DNA of 64,000 bases from Serratia fonticola (GTDB taxonomy: Bacteria > Pseudomonadota > Gammaproteobacteria > Enterobacterales > Enterobacteriaceae): positions 2,976,001 through 3,040,000 of the forward strand of contig NZ_CP011254.1 of the NCBI RefSeq assembly GCF_001006005.1, read 5' to 3'. A program made the translations under genes and the position numbers. Positions 42,374-51,511 of the stretch are shown one piece after another. Within the stretch, counting starts at the first letter, position 1. The number at the start of each line of letters is the position of its first letter. Under the pieces are notes generated by a model. The model saw only the letters and a program-made list of their open reading frames with translations, had not been told where the DNA came from and did no database searches.

Positions 42374-43696
42374 ATGTTGGAAACTGTTCAGTCAGTCCGT
42401 TGGTTGCCGCTGACACCGGCACAGTTTGATTTTTGGGAGGAGTTTAGCTTTCACCCGCATCAGCCCGTATCTACCGTCGCCCACCGCATTACGCTACGCG
42501 GCGAGATTGATGAACCGGGGCTGTTAGCGGCGTTGGAGCAGGTTGTTGCTGAAACCGATGTTTTTACCATCCAGTTTCAACTGCCTGACAATGACGATCT
42601 ACCGCTACAGCGCTGCAATCCCCAACTACGTCCTCGGGTACGCCTGATTGAGTTACAACAGACCGACGTTGCCGAGTCGATGATGCAGGTCGACATCGAG
42701 CGTCAGCTCAATTTACTGAGTCAGCCGCTGGCGGTCGTCTGGTTGATCCGCTTTTCGCCTACGCATTACACCGTTTATATCCGGGCACATCACATTATTA
42801 TTGATGGTTTCGGCATGGCGCTGATCGAACATCGTCTCGCTGAGCTTTATCGTGCCCGTCTGCAAAAAACCACCGCTAGCCAACCTTTCCACGCGTTTTA
42901 TGATTTTCTTGCTGAAGAGCAGCACTATGCCAGTAGCGAAAAATCGCGGCAGGACGCCGAGTATTGGCGCCGGTATGTTACCGATGCGCCTTCGCTCCCG
43001 GTTCTGCAGAAGGGAGGGGAGGACTACGGTGCGGAGTGTCTACACAGCGAAGCGGTACTACCTGAACATTTTAGCCAGCAGTTGAGCGCCTTTTCCGAGC
43101 GCTGCGGTACAGGCTGGCCGGATTTGCTACTGGCACTTTCTGCTGCCTGGCTGACGTTTCGGCTTTATGAGGAGAACAAGGCTGAGGTACAGCCAATCTG
43201 GGTGCCCGTCATGAATCGCCGTGGCATGGTGGCCGCCAGCGTCCCGGCGTTGGCGGTGAATATTCTGCCGCTGTTTGTTCAGGTCGAACCACAGGAGAAG
43301 GTGGTGGACTACGTCAAACGCACCGCGAAAACGTTGCGCGACCTGCGTGCTCACGGGCGTTATCGCATTGAGACCTTGGCCGCCGATCAAGGATTGGGAA
43401 AAGGAACGCGTTACTTTTTCTCACCGTTGATCAACGTACTTCCCTTCGATCCTCCGCTGTTTGCAGGCTGTGAAGCAGAGCGTGAAGTCATGGCGAGCGG
43501 CCCAGGGGATGGTTTTAACATTACCTGGCGTGGCCGAACGGATGCTAGCGAACTGCATATCGATATCGACGCCGATCCTGCAATGTATGCTTCCCTGAAC
43601 GTCGAGGAGATGTTCACACATCTGCACAGCTTCCTGAGTAGGGCGATGATGCCCGAAGCGGGGCAGCAGCCGGTTTACCAACTGCTGAACCAGTAA
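42374..43696 (+). CDS. Stand-alone NRPS condensation domain (VibH-like amide synthase)
   Basis: A 440-residue protein that is a single condensation domain from end to end, with no adenylation or carrier domain. The catalytic motif HHxxxDG is intact (His140 and Asp144 in RAHHIIIDGFG). Opening LPLTPAQFDFWEEF and the VPVMNRRGMVAASVPALAVNILPL segment are usual C-domain cores. In vibriobactin synthesis the free-standing C domain VibH acylates a free polyamine with 2,3-dihydroxybenzoate from a carrier protein; the same role is inferred here. It is convergent with the large NRPS gene and lies behind a Fur box. Confidence 0.88.
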   Translation: MLETVQSVRWLPLTPAQFDFWEEFSFHPHQPVSTVAHRITLRGEIDEPGLLAALEQVVAETDVFTIQFQLPDNDDLPLQRCNPQLRPRVRLIELQQTDVAESMMQVDIERQLNLLSQPLAVVWLIRFSPTHYTVYIRAHHIIIDGFGMALIEHRLAELYRARLQKTTASQPFHAFYDFLAEEQHYASSEKSRQDAEYWRRYVTDAPSLPVLQKGGEDYGAECLHSEAVLPEHFSQQLSAFSERCGTGWPDLLLALSAAWLTFRLYEENKAEVQPIWVPVMNRRGMVAASVPALAVNILPLFVQVEPQEKVVDYVKRTAKTLRDLRAHGRYRIETLAADQGLGKGTRYFFSPLINVLPFDPPLFAGCEAEREVMASGPGDGFNITWRGRTDASELHIDIDADPAMYASLNVEEMFTHLHSFLSRAMMPEAGQQPVYQLLNQ

Positions 43697-43739
43697 GATC
43701 TTCCGCCAACGGGCTGGCTCGCTGGCGGAGATTGACTTT

Positions 43740-46700
43740 TTATTGCAGCAGAGAGCAAACCTCTTCGGCGTTTTTGCACTTAATCAAGGCCGCTGCTGGC
43801 AGTGAAACGCCGAGTTCCACGCTGATCCTCTCCCTCAGCGCTGGCATATGGCTGAGTTTCAGCCCCATGGCAAGAAACGGGGTCTGCGAATACCATTCAG
43901 GCCGCAGCGGCTGACCCATCACGGCACAATAGATTGCCAGCACCGTTTGCTGGGGTGTCGCCGGGGAGGCGAGCGTTGCCGAATGAGATTGCTCCAGTTC
44001 GCTACGCAGCGCATGGCGATCGACTTTGCCATTTGCCGAGAGGGGAAAGCGGGTTTGCACAATGAAGCGGCCAGGGATGTGAGTACAGGGCAAATAGCGC
44101 TGCGCGAAGATGCGTAGCTCCGACATGTTCGGCGGGACTTTATTAGCTACCAGATAGACCGCACCCAGCGATTTTTCTGGCGTATCGTCCACCGCGTAAT
44201 CGAGCACCACAATATCCTCGATGGCTGGATGCTGGCGCAACGCCTCCTCGATTTCCGGCAGTGAAACCCGTACGCCGCGAATTTTAACGTAGCCATTAAT
44301 GCGGTTGGCAAACATGATGGCGCCGTCAGGCCGGTAATAGCCAATGTCCCCGGTACGGAACGTTCGCTCGCTAATGCCATCTGGAGTCAGCACGTCAACA
44401 AAGTCGTGCTGCACCAACGCCCCATTTTCCAGATAGCCACAGGCCAGATTGGCCCCTGCAGTGTGGATGCGTCCAGCGACGCCGCAAGGGCAATGTTCAC
44501 CGCTGTCATGACAGATAAAATACTGAGTACCCGCCAGCGGCTTACCATAGGGAATTTGCTCCGTATCGCTAGCGGTGATCTCGTGCCAGATGCTCCAGAT
44601 CGTCGTTTCCGTCGGGCCGCCGAGTGAAATCAGCCGCAAATGGGGATGCCTAGAACGCAGTAACCGGATGGTGGCGGGCTTAATGTAATCGCCGCCCTGG
44701 GCTACTAGCCGCAGGGAGGAGAGTTGGTCTGGCGTTGCGCAGTCCAGCAGCATTTCCAGGATCGCTGGCACAGAGCACCACAGTGTGATCCGGTGTTGTG
44801 CCACCAGGCGGCCCCAACTGATGGCGTCTTTTTCCTCATGCCTGGCTGGCAGCACCAGCGTTGCGCCCACGCTGAGTGAGGCAAACACATCAAACACTGA
44901 CATATCGTGGTGCAGCGGCGTCACCGAGATAAAGACATCTCGTTCGGTGATCTGCCAGTGAGCGAGGGTTTGCCCAAGCACGTTGGCCGTTGCCCGGTTA
45001 TTCAGCACGACGCATTTCGGTTTGCCCGTGGTACCGGAGGTATAGAGATAATAGGCGGGTTGGGTGCTGTCGCTTTGAGCGTCAAACCGAGGTGGGTGGA
45101 CGTTGGCGGATTTGAGCGCATCAGGCGTGACTGAGCCTGGGATTGCGGCGTCTTCATCGCATATCACCAGCTTGGGTTGGCAATTTTCCAGTAAATACGC
45201 CGTTCGTTCTGTAGGAGAATTAATATCTATCGGCACCCGGATAATGCCTAACAGGGAGCAGGCTAGCGAGATAGCGATATGCTCCAGGCTGCGTGGAAGA
45301 TAAATTGCTACCACGCTCCCCGGCCCCAGCTGGCGTGCGAGCAGTCCGTTGGCCATGCTGGCGACGAGCTCACCCAGCGCCTGCCAGCGTAATTGTTGTT
45401 CGCCGCAGATCACGGCCACCCCATCACGAGTATTGGAAAACAGATTTTTTGCGATGCGGCCCAGAAAATCGTTGCTCACGGCGGCGCTGGCGGGAGTGTT
45501 AGCCTGGTAATGCGGATAATTCATCGTTTCGCGGACGGGGATATCCAGCGAACCTTGAGAGACTATATGCAGCATGCGCTGGTGGATTGCATTCAGCATG
45601 GCGCTGACCTGTTCGGGCGCGAGAGCCTGCTCAACATAGTCGGCAATCATCAGTAAATTGCGCTGTTCATCGTACATTAGGCGAATATCCAGCGCGACCT
45701 GCGGCGTTTGGGTCAGACCGCTTTCGGCACGGATTGGCGCGTTGGCCGGTAGCGTTTCCCAGCTCAGGCAGTTGGTCAGGATCACCGGCAGCGCGGGGGC
45801 ACGCGCGGTTCGTGGTGACAGTTGGCGAGCCAGAACCACACCTGACCAGGCAAGGTTTTGCAATCCGCCAAGAATGTCTTCCTGCAGACGTTGGGCACTG
45901 TCGACTAACGGCTGGTGATGACGGACGTAGTGAATGGCAATAAACGTCGAACGATTGGTGGGTTGCCCCTCTTTGGCTGGGAAGGCAACGGGAATGCCTA
46001 CCGTGAGCGCTTCATCCTCCGACCAGAGCGCCAACGTGTCGAGCACGATAGCCGACAGAGTGGTGTTGGCAAACAGTCCCCGAGATGTGCCAAGGCGGGT
46101 GAGTTGCTTCAGATGGCTGGCATCCAGAATTTGTTGTTCACGCCGCCAGCGGGGTTGTACGATCTCGCCCAAAGGTTGCTGCCAGGGAAGCCGGGAAGGG
46201 GTAACCACCTGCGCCAGTTTGTCTTGCCACCAGGTTTTTGCCCGTTCCCGCTCTTTTTCATCTGCTTCGTTCGGTGCAGCGTCATGTTCAAGTGCTGCAA
46301 GCGGCTGTTCATCAAATAGCCGGGCGATGATATGCGAGATCCCTTGGCCGTCGAGGATCAGCGCATCAAAGCTGGTGAAAATCTGGTACTCCGTTGCGCC
46401 AGGCAAGGTAATCAGAATGATCCGCCAGGGGGGCGACGACGGATCGTGGCGGATCTGTTGGTAATGCTGCCGCAGCTGTTGCACTTTCTTAGCCGCCTCT
46501 GCTTCACTGGCATCGCGCAGGTCGATCTCTTCCAGCTGAGGATCCAGCTCAGGCAGAATGTGCTGCTGTTGTGTTTCCTCCTCGATCCAGGTGCGTAATG
46601 CGGCGAAGTGATTAACCAACTCTGCCAGCCGACGGCGGAAGTGCGCAGGATCGATGAGCCCCCTAAAGGTCCTGAAATCGTGCATGGCAACGCCACCGAG

Positions 46701-48095
46701 CGGCCATTGCTCGCTGCTTCCCAGCAGATAAGCCTGCTGGAGAGCCGTTAATGGTTTCCCCATTCGCTCCTCCTTTTGCCGTAATGCCGCTGGTGGTGTC
46801 AACCAGCCCGAAACGCTGTCATCAATGTGTTGCGGAGCCGCGGCCAGGCGTTCGACGAGCGTGTGAAAACGTGTAAAGAGCTGATGCAGTTGGCCGGGGG
46901 GAAACGCATCTTCACGCACATCCCAGTTGATCAGAATTCCATCGCCAATCCAGGCTACCTGCGCGTCCAACGCGACCTGCGGCCCCTGAGAGATGACCCA
47001 CGCCAGTTCACCCAATTGCCCGCCGACCCGCTCGGAGAACAGCACGCCACCGGAGATACCGAACCCGGCGGTAAAGACGATGGGGGAGTATTGCAGCTGG
47101 CCCTTCAGGCGCGAAAGGTCGCGCATCACGCTCACCCCGGAATAGCCGCCGTGGCCAAGGATTTCGTGCAACTGCGTCATGGTGCGTTGGCAATAATGCA
47201 GCAGCGTTTCATCGGGGCGCAGCTCGGCGCTGAACAACAACAGATCGGAAAAATCACCGACGATGTCGTCACCGCCCGCAATATTGGGAGCGCGGAAAAA
47301 GGTCGGTACGTTGATACGCAACGCGGACTGCCTGAAACCTTCCATCATTGTCAGGCTGAACAATGCAAGGAAAAGCGAGCTTAACGTCAGATGGTGATGA
47401 CGCGCGCAGTGCTGCAAGGCATGGCTGATTTGGGGATTAAGCTGGATTGCCATTCTGCGGGTTTGACACTGCCTGTCCGTATAGGGAATGGCGGGAGCAG
47501 GGGGAATATCCGCTAAACGTTGCCGCCACCAGGCGCGGTCTCGTTCTCTGGCGCTAAGCAGCAGCGGATCGTGGGTACGCTGCGCCAGATAGCTAAACCA
47601 GGCGACCTCTATTACTGGGGTGCACTGCGGCGGTGGTTGTTGGTAGAAGCGGGCGAGATCTTCCACCACGATACGAAAGGAGAGGGCATCCGCGGCGATC
47701 ATATCCAGATCGATATGCAGCCGGCTGGCCTGCCCTGGCAATATCGTCAGGCTGATTTCGCAAGGGTAGCCTTGATCGCGCAGCAACTGCTGGTTCTCCA
47801 TGCGCCGCCGCTTGCCAGCCAGTAATCGTTGTACTTCGTCTGGTGGGTAATGACAAAAATCATCGATACCCAGTGGCGGATGACTGGCAACTACATGCTG
47901 TAGCCCCTCTGCGGTGACATGAAGACGCAGCATTGGGTGCGTGCGATAGAGTGCGTCCACAGCCTGCCGAAAGCGGGGGATATCGGTGATGGTGCCATCG
48001 AATTCTGCGTACAAATGCGCGGCAACACCGCCTAATGCCTGCGCAGAGTGCCTGCCTACCCATGAAGCTGCCTGCATTGGAGTCAATGATTTCAT
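43740..48095 (-). CDS. NRPS with two cyclization domains, adenylation domain and degenerate carrier (VibF-like N-terminal half)
   Basis: A 1451-residue synthetase. Cy1 (about 1-430) has the full DxxxxDxxS motif (Asp131, Asp136, Ser139). Cy2 (about 445-860) has Asp577 and Asp582 but Gly585 where Ser is usual. The adenylation domain (about 880-1365) is complete, with YTSGTTGKP (1018-1026), GGPTETTIWSIW, GYVKIRGVRVSLPEIEE and NGKVDR (1355-1360). The last 80 residues resemble a carrier domain, but its core reads FLAMGLKLSH, with Leu in place of the phosphopantetheine serine. This is the Cy-Cy-A half of VibF, which activates threonine and forms dihydroxyphenyl-methyloxazoline; Thr as substrate is inferred. 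Confidence 0.9.
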   Translation of the reverse strand: MKSLTPMQAASWVGRHSAQALGGVAAHLYAEFDGTITDIPRFRQAVDALYRTHPMLRLHVTAEGLQHVVASHPPLGIDDFCHYPPDEVQRLLAGKRRRMENQQLLRDQGYPCEISLTILPGQASRLHIDLDMIAADALSFRIVVEDLARFYQQPPPQCTPVIEVAWFSYLAQRTHDPLLLSARERDRAWWRQRLADIPPAPAIPYTDRQCQTRRMAIQLNPQISHALQHCARHHHLTLSSLFLALFSLTMMEGFRQSALRINVPTFFRAPNIAGGDDIVGDFSDLLLFSAELRPDETLLHYCQRTMTQLHEILGHGGYSGVSVMRDLSRLKGQLQYSPIVFTAGFGISGGVLFSERVGGQLGELAWVISQGPQVALDAQVAWIGDGILINWDVREDAFPPGQLHQLFTRFHTLVERLAAAPQHIDDSVSGWLTPPAALRQKEERMGKPLTALQQAYLLGSSEQWPLGGVAMHDFRTFRGLIDPAHFRRRLAELVNHFAALRTWIEEETQQQHILPELDPQLEEIDLRDASEAEAAKKVQQLRQHYQQIRHDPSSPPWRIILITLPGATEYQIFTSFDALILDGQGISHIIARLFDEQPLAALEHDAAPNEADEKERERAKTWWQDKLAQVVTPSRLPWQQPLGEIVQPRWRREQQILDASHLKQLTRLGTSRGLFANTTLSAIVLDTLALWSEDEALTVGIPVAFPAKEGQPTNRSTFIAIHYVRHHQPLVDSAQRLQEDILGGLQNLAWSGVVLARQLSPRTARAPALPVILTNCLSWETLPANAPIRAESGLTQTPQVALDIRLMYDEQRNLLMIADYVEQALAPEQVSAMLNAIHQRMLHIVSQGSLDIPVRETMNYPHYQANTPASAAVSNDFLGRIAKNLFSNTRDGVAVICGEQQLRWQALGELVASMANGLLARQLGPGSVVAIYLPRSLEHIAISLACSLLGIIRVPIDINSPTERTAYLLENCQPKLVICDEDAAIPGSVTPDALKSANVHPPRFDAQSDSTQPAYYLYTSGTTGKPKCVVLNNRATANVLGQTLAHWQITERDVFISVTPLHHDMSVFDVFASLSVGATLVLPARHEEKDAISWGRLVAQHRITLWCSVPAILEMLLDCATPDQLSSLRLVAQGGDYIKPATIRLLRSRHPHLRLISLGGPTETTIWSIWHEITASDTEQIPYGKPLAGTQYFICHDSGEHCPCGVAGRIHTAGANLACGYLENGALVQHDFVDVLTPDGISERTFRTGDIGYYRPDGAIMFANRINGYVKIRGVRVSLPEIEEALRQHPAIEDIVVLDYAVDDTPEKSLGAVYLVANKVPPNMSELRIFAQRYLPCTHIPGRFIVQTRFPLSANGKVDRHALRSELEQSHSATLASPATPQQTVLAIYCAVMGQPLRPEWYSQTPFLAMGLKLSHMPALRERISVELGVSLPAAALIKCKNAEEVCSLLQ

Positions 48096-48152
48096 CGCTT
48101 ATCGTTCCTGATTGGCCAACGGAAGCCGCCTAAATATATAACAGAGCTTAAT

Positions 48153-48171
48153 GCGAATGAAAATTATTCTT
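48153..48171. promoter_or_regulatory. Fur box between the divergent NRPS and transport genes
   Basis: GCGAATGAAAATTATTCTT matches about 12 of 19 bases of the Fur consensus with the palindromic core kept. It lies in the 188-base gap between divergent starts and could serve both. Confidence 0.6.
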
Positions 48172-48283
48172 TTTTATGTTGTTGGCGATACATTGAGCAG
48201 GGTAAGGTTATGCGAGACACATAAGTTCACTCCGTGGCCACTGAGATGGCACCTCGGGGTTATGCACAGGGAGCAAGCAGAAG

Positions 48284-49252
48284 ATGAGGTTGTTACCGGG
48301 TAAACGTCGTCATCCCGCATTGGGGTTTTTATTATTACTGACCTTGCTGATGGGCAGCGGCCATGGCTTTGCGCAAGGTTGGCCCAGGGCGTTTCACAAC
48401 GCGGATGGCTCCGTCACTCAAATCCCGGCCCCTCCGGGCCGTATTCTCTCTACCTCCGTCAGCGTCACCGGAACGCTACTGGCGATCGATGCTCCGGTTG
48501 TCGCCAGCGCGACGGCGGTAAACGGCCAGTTCTTTGGGCAATGGGTCAAGGTGGCCGAGCAGCGTCACATCGCTAAAGCCTGGCCCGCGGGCAGTGTCGA
48601 TCTCGAACTGGCCTATGCCACGGCTCCCGATTTGATCGTCGTCTCAATCAATGGCGCAGACTCATCGCGCGCCTATTTGGCTGAGCTACGGGCTATTGCA
48701 CCGGTCATTATCGTGAATTATGGCAACCAGACCTGGCAAGCTCTGGCCCGTGAGCTGGGAGCCGCACTGGGGCTTGAGGCGCAGGTTGAACGGCGGATCG
48801 GCGGTTTTGACGCGCTGCTGACCAACGCCCGCCAGCAAATCCATCTGCCTGACGGACAAGCCAATATTATCAATTTTAACGGCCCGGGAACGGTCAATCC
48901 CGTGGCGACACCGGCCAGTGTGCACGCCCGTTTACTTGAGTCGTTAGGGTTTTCGATCGAAGCGCCAAACCCGGCCTGGCAGAGCAATCTCACCCGCTCC
49001 GGTGACTTTATCTGGGCTGAATATGAGAATCTGACGCAGTTAACGGCGGGCACCACGTTTCTGTTGAGCGCAGGCGACGTCAGGATAAACGAATTTCTGC
49101 ATGACCCGCTGCTTCAGCGCTTGCCTTCGGTACAACAACACCGGGTTTACAGCCTCGGCGCACATGCATTCCGGGTGGATTACTACAGCGCCAGTGAGAT
49201 GGTGGCAGACATTGTCCGCCATTTTGCCGGTAGCCCAACGCAGGAGCGGTGA
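48284..49252 (+). CDS. Periplasmic iron-siderophore binding protein (FepB-like)
   Basis: A 322-residue substrate-binding protein of the TroA/FepB superfamily. The N terminus has a signal peptide (basic residues, then LGFLLLLTLLMGSGHGFAQ). Mature-region features are the FHNADGSVTQIPAPPGRIL start and the ELAYATAPDLIVVS strand; two lobes are joined by a long helix around residues 160-185. It should carry a ferric catecholate across the periplasm to the two permeases that follow at once. Confidence 0.88.
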   Translation: MRLLPGKRRHPALGFLLLLTLLMGSGHGFAQGWPRAFHNADGSVTQIPAPPGRILSTSVSVTGTLLAIDAPVVASATAVNGQFFGQWVKVAEQRHIAKAWPAGSVDLELAYATAPDLIVVSINGADSSRAYLAELRAIAPVIIVNYGNQTWQALARELGAALGLEAQVERRIGGFDALLTNARQQIHLPDGQANIINFNGPGTVNPVATPASVHARLLESLGFSIEAPNPAWQSNLTRSGDFIWAEYENLTQLTAGTTFLLSAGDVRINEFLHDPLLQRLPSVQQHRVYSLGAHAFRVDYYSASEMVADIVRHFAGSPTQER

Positions 49253-49253
49253 A

Positions 49254-50249
49254 ATGTGTGCTTGGCGACAGACTGGCCTGGTCTCTGGGCTGGTTTTACT
49301 GCTGGTTCTCAGTTGCTTTAGCCTCTATTTCGGTGCTCGCCCCATTCCGCCTGCGGTGATTTGGCAGGCGATCACGCAGTTTGATCCGCACAATAGTGAG
49401 CATTTACTGGTCTGCTATCTACGGCTGCCGCGCACCTTATTGGCGGTGGTGGTTGGAGCGGCACTTGGCGCGGCTGGCGTCATCATGCAGACGCTCACCC
49501 GTAATCCTCTGGCGGATCCCGGCCTGCTCGGTGTGAATGCCGGTGCCACGTTGGCGATCGTCCTGTCGATCGCGCTGTTTGATGTGACGAATGTCTTTAG
49601 CACTATGTGGTTTGGCGTGGCCGGTGCGGCGATAGTCAGCGTTGCGGTGTTGCTGGTGGGCGGCATTGATGGCAATAACCCGGTAAGGATTGTGCTGGCC
49701 GGGGCTGCGCTGACCATTGTGCTGCTTAGCCTGACTCAGCTCGTCATCATCAACAGTGAACCAGAAGCGTTCGATCGTTTCCGGCACTGGGTGATTGGAT
49801 CGTTACAGGGAAGAGGGTTCGACGTACTGCTCCCGGTTGCCATGCTGGTGGGCGTGGGGCTGTTGCTGGCGCTGGCCAGCAGCAAAATGCTGGATATTGC
49901 GGCACTCGGCTCGGATGCCGGCCAGGCGCTCGGCGTTAATCCGCGCTGGCTGGTGGTCATGTCCGCGCTGATTATCGTGATACTGGCGGGGGCAGCCACG
50001 GCGGCGGCTGGGCCAATCGTTTTTGTTGGCCTGACCGCACCGCATTTTGCCCGTGCCGTTGCCGGATTACAGCATCGAGCGCTATTGCCCTGGGCCATGC
50101 TGTTTTCCGCCATGCTGGTGCTGTTGGCCGATATTCTGGGGCGCATCGTTGGCTATCCCGGTGAAGTCAGCGTTGGCGTCATGGTGGCGCTGATCGGTGG
50201 CCCCTGCTTCGTGCTGCTGGTGAAGCGTTGGCAGGGGGAGCGGGTATGA
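49254..50249 (+). CDS. Iron-siderophore ABC permease, FecCD family (first)
   Basis: A 331-residue inner-membrane permease with about nine to ten hydrophobic segments. Family motifs are RLPRTLLAVVVGAALGAAGVIMQTLTRNPLADPGLLG in the N-terminal third (read in parts), and GPIVFVGLTAPHFAR, which includes the coupling-helix region. The ATG at 49254 starts one base after the binding-protein stop. It resembles FepD and pairs with the next permease. Confidence 0.9.
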   Translation: MCAWRQTGLVSGLVLLLVLSCFSLYFGARPIPPAVIWQAITQFDPHNSEHLLVCYLRLPRTLLAVVVGAALGAAGVIMQTLTRNPLADPGLLGVNAGATLAIVLSIALFDVTNVFSTMWFGVAGAAIVSVAVLLVGGIDGNNPVRIVLAGAALTIVLLSLTQLVIINSEPEAFDRFRHWVIGSLQGRGFDVLLPVAMLVGVGLLLALASSKMLDIAALGSDAGQALGVNPRWLVVMSALIIVILAGAATAAAGPIVFVGLTAPHFARAVAGLQHRALLPWAMLFSAMLVLLADILGRIVGYPGEVSVGVMVALIGGPCFVLLVKRWQGERV

Positions 50250-51238
50250 GCGTCAACCGGACGGTGCTGGTATGTCTGGCTTTGGCCTCTTTGTTGCTGG
50301 TTGCTGCCGCTTTCGCTCTGACGGTGGGGCGCTTTACGTTGCCAGTATCGAGCGTGCTGCAAGCCATCGCAGGGCAAGGAAATCCCATGGCGCAGCAAAT
50401 TGTCAGGGCGATCCGCCTGCCGCGTGTATTGACGGCGGTTTTAGTAGGGTGCGCCTTGGGCATCTCCGGGGCGATTTTTCAGTCCGTATCGCGCAATGCG
50501 CTCGGATCGCCAGACGTCATTGGCTTCACCACCGGTGCGGCAACTGGTGCGATTGTGCAGATTGTCCTGTTCAACGGTAACACCGTGGCGATCGTGCTGT
50601 CGGCCATGGCCGGGGGGTTGGCGACGTCGTTGCTGGTCTACTGGCTAGCCCATCATCACGGCGTGGTGAAGGGATACCGCCTGATCTTGATGGGCATTGG
50701 TGTCGGTGCGGTCCTCAGTGCCCTCAATGGTTTGCTGCTGGTTAAAGGCGATATTGATAACGCCGTGATGGCCACTTTATGGCTGGCGGGAACCACACAG
50801 GGGCGAAACTGGCTGCACGTTATCCCGGTGGCCGCCAGCATCGCGTTGTTATTGCCGGTGGTGCTGATATGTGCCAGAGGGTTGAACATCATGACCATGG
50901 GGGATGAGGTAGCCCACCAGTTGGGTGTCCGTGTCGATCTCACCCGCAAGATTATGACGTTTTGCGGCGTGATTTTGGCTGCGGTGGCAACCAGCGCGGC
51001 GGGGCCGATTGCCTTTATCGCGCTTATGGCACCACAGCTGGCAATACGCCTGACACGCAATTCAAACCTGCCGGTGGTCAGTGCGGGTCTGGTGGGCGGC
51101 TGCCTGTTGTTAGGGGCCGATATGGTCGCCCAGATACAGCCATCAGGGCTGATGATGCCGGTAGGATTAATGACGGGGATGATAGGTGGCGGGTACTTGC
51201 TGGCTCTGTTACTGCGTGGTGGCTGTCGCCAAGGCTAA
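50246..51238 (+). CDS. Iron-siderophore ABC permease, FecCD family (second)
   Basis: A 330-residue FecCD permease resembling FepG. RLPRVLTAVLVGCALGISG, RNALGSPDVIGFTTGA and GPIAFIALMAPQLA are the usual motifs. The ATG overlaps the previous stop (ATGA), so the permease pair is coupled. No ATPase gene (FepC-like) follows, although the family needs one. Confidence 0.9.
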   Translation: MSVNRTVLVCLALASLLLVAAAFALTVGRFTLPVSSVLQAIAGQGNPMAQQIVRAIRLPRVLTAVLVGCALGISGAIFQSVSRNALGSPDVIGFTTGAATGAIVQIVLFNGNTVAIVLSAMAGGLATSLLVYWLAHHHGVVKGYRLILMGIGVGAVLSALNGLLLVKGDIDNAVMATLWLAGTTQGRNWLHVIPVAASIALLLPVVLICARGLNIMTMGDEVAHQLGVRVDLTRKIMTFCGVILAAVATSAAGPIAFIALMAPQLAIRLTRNSNLPVVSAGLVGGCLLLGADMVAQIQPSGLMMPVGLMTGMIGGGYLLALLLRGGCRQG

Positions 51239-51284
51239 GGGAGGGGTGTCGCAAATATGATCAAATTGATTTGCATTCAAGATT

Positions 51285-51303
51285 GTAAATGATTATCGTT
51301 TGT
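51285..51303. promoter_or_regulatory. Fur box upstream of the TonB-dependent receptor
   Basis: GTAAATGATTATCGTTTGT matches 13 of 19 bases of the Fur palindrome, with the central AATGATTATC intact. It lies about 210 bases before the receptor start. Confidence 0.68.
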
Positions 51304-51511
51304 GATTATTGACTTGCTTGTCTCTTGGTCGATGTACCTCGGGAAACTCTAAATAATAGCTGTGCCTAATTTTGGATGTTGCGGTAATAAACGCAGTTAT
51401 TAAGTGGATGACTAATAATAAGGTCGTAAAGACCAGCTACTAAGCAGTGTGTTCTTTGTCGCTCAGTTGAAAAACTAAAAATTTAGTGTGCATTTGGCAA
51501 AGGAGAGATCA

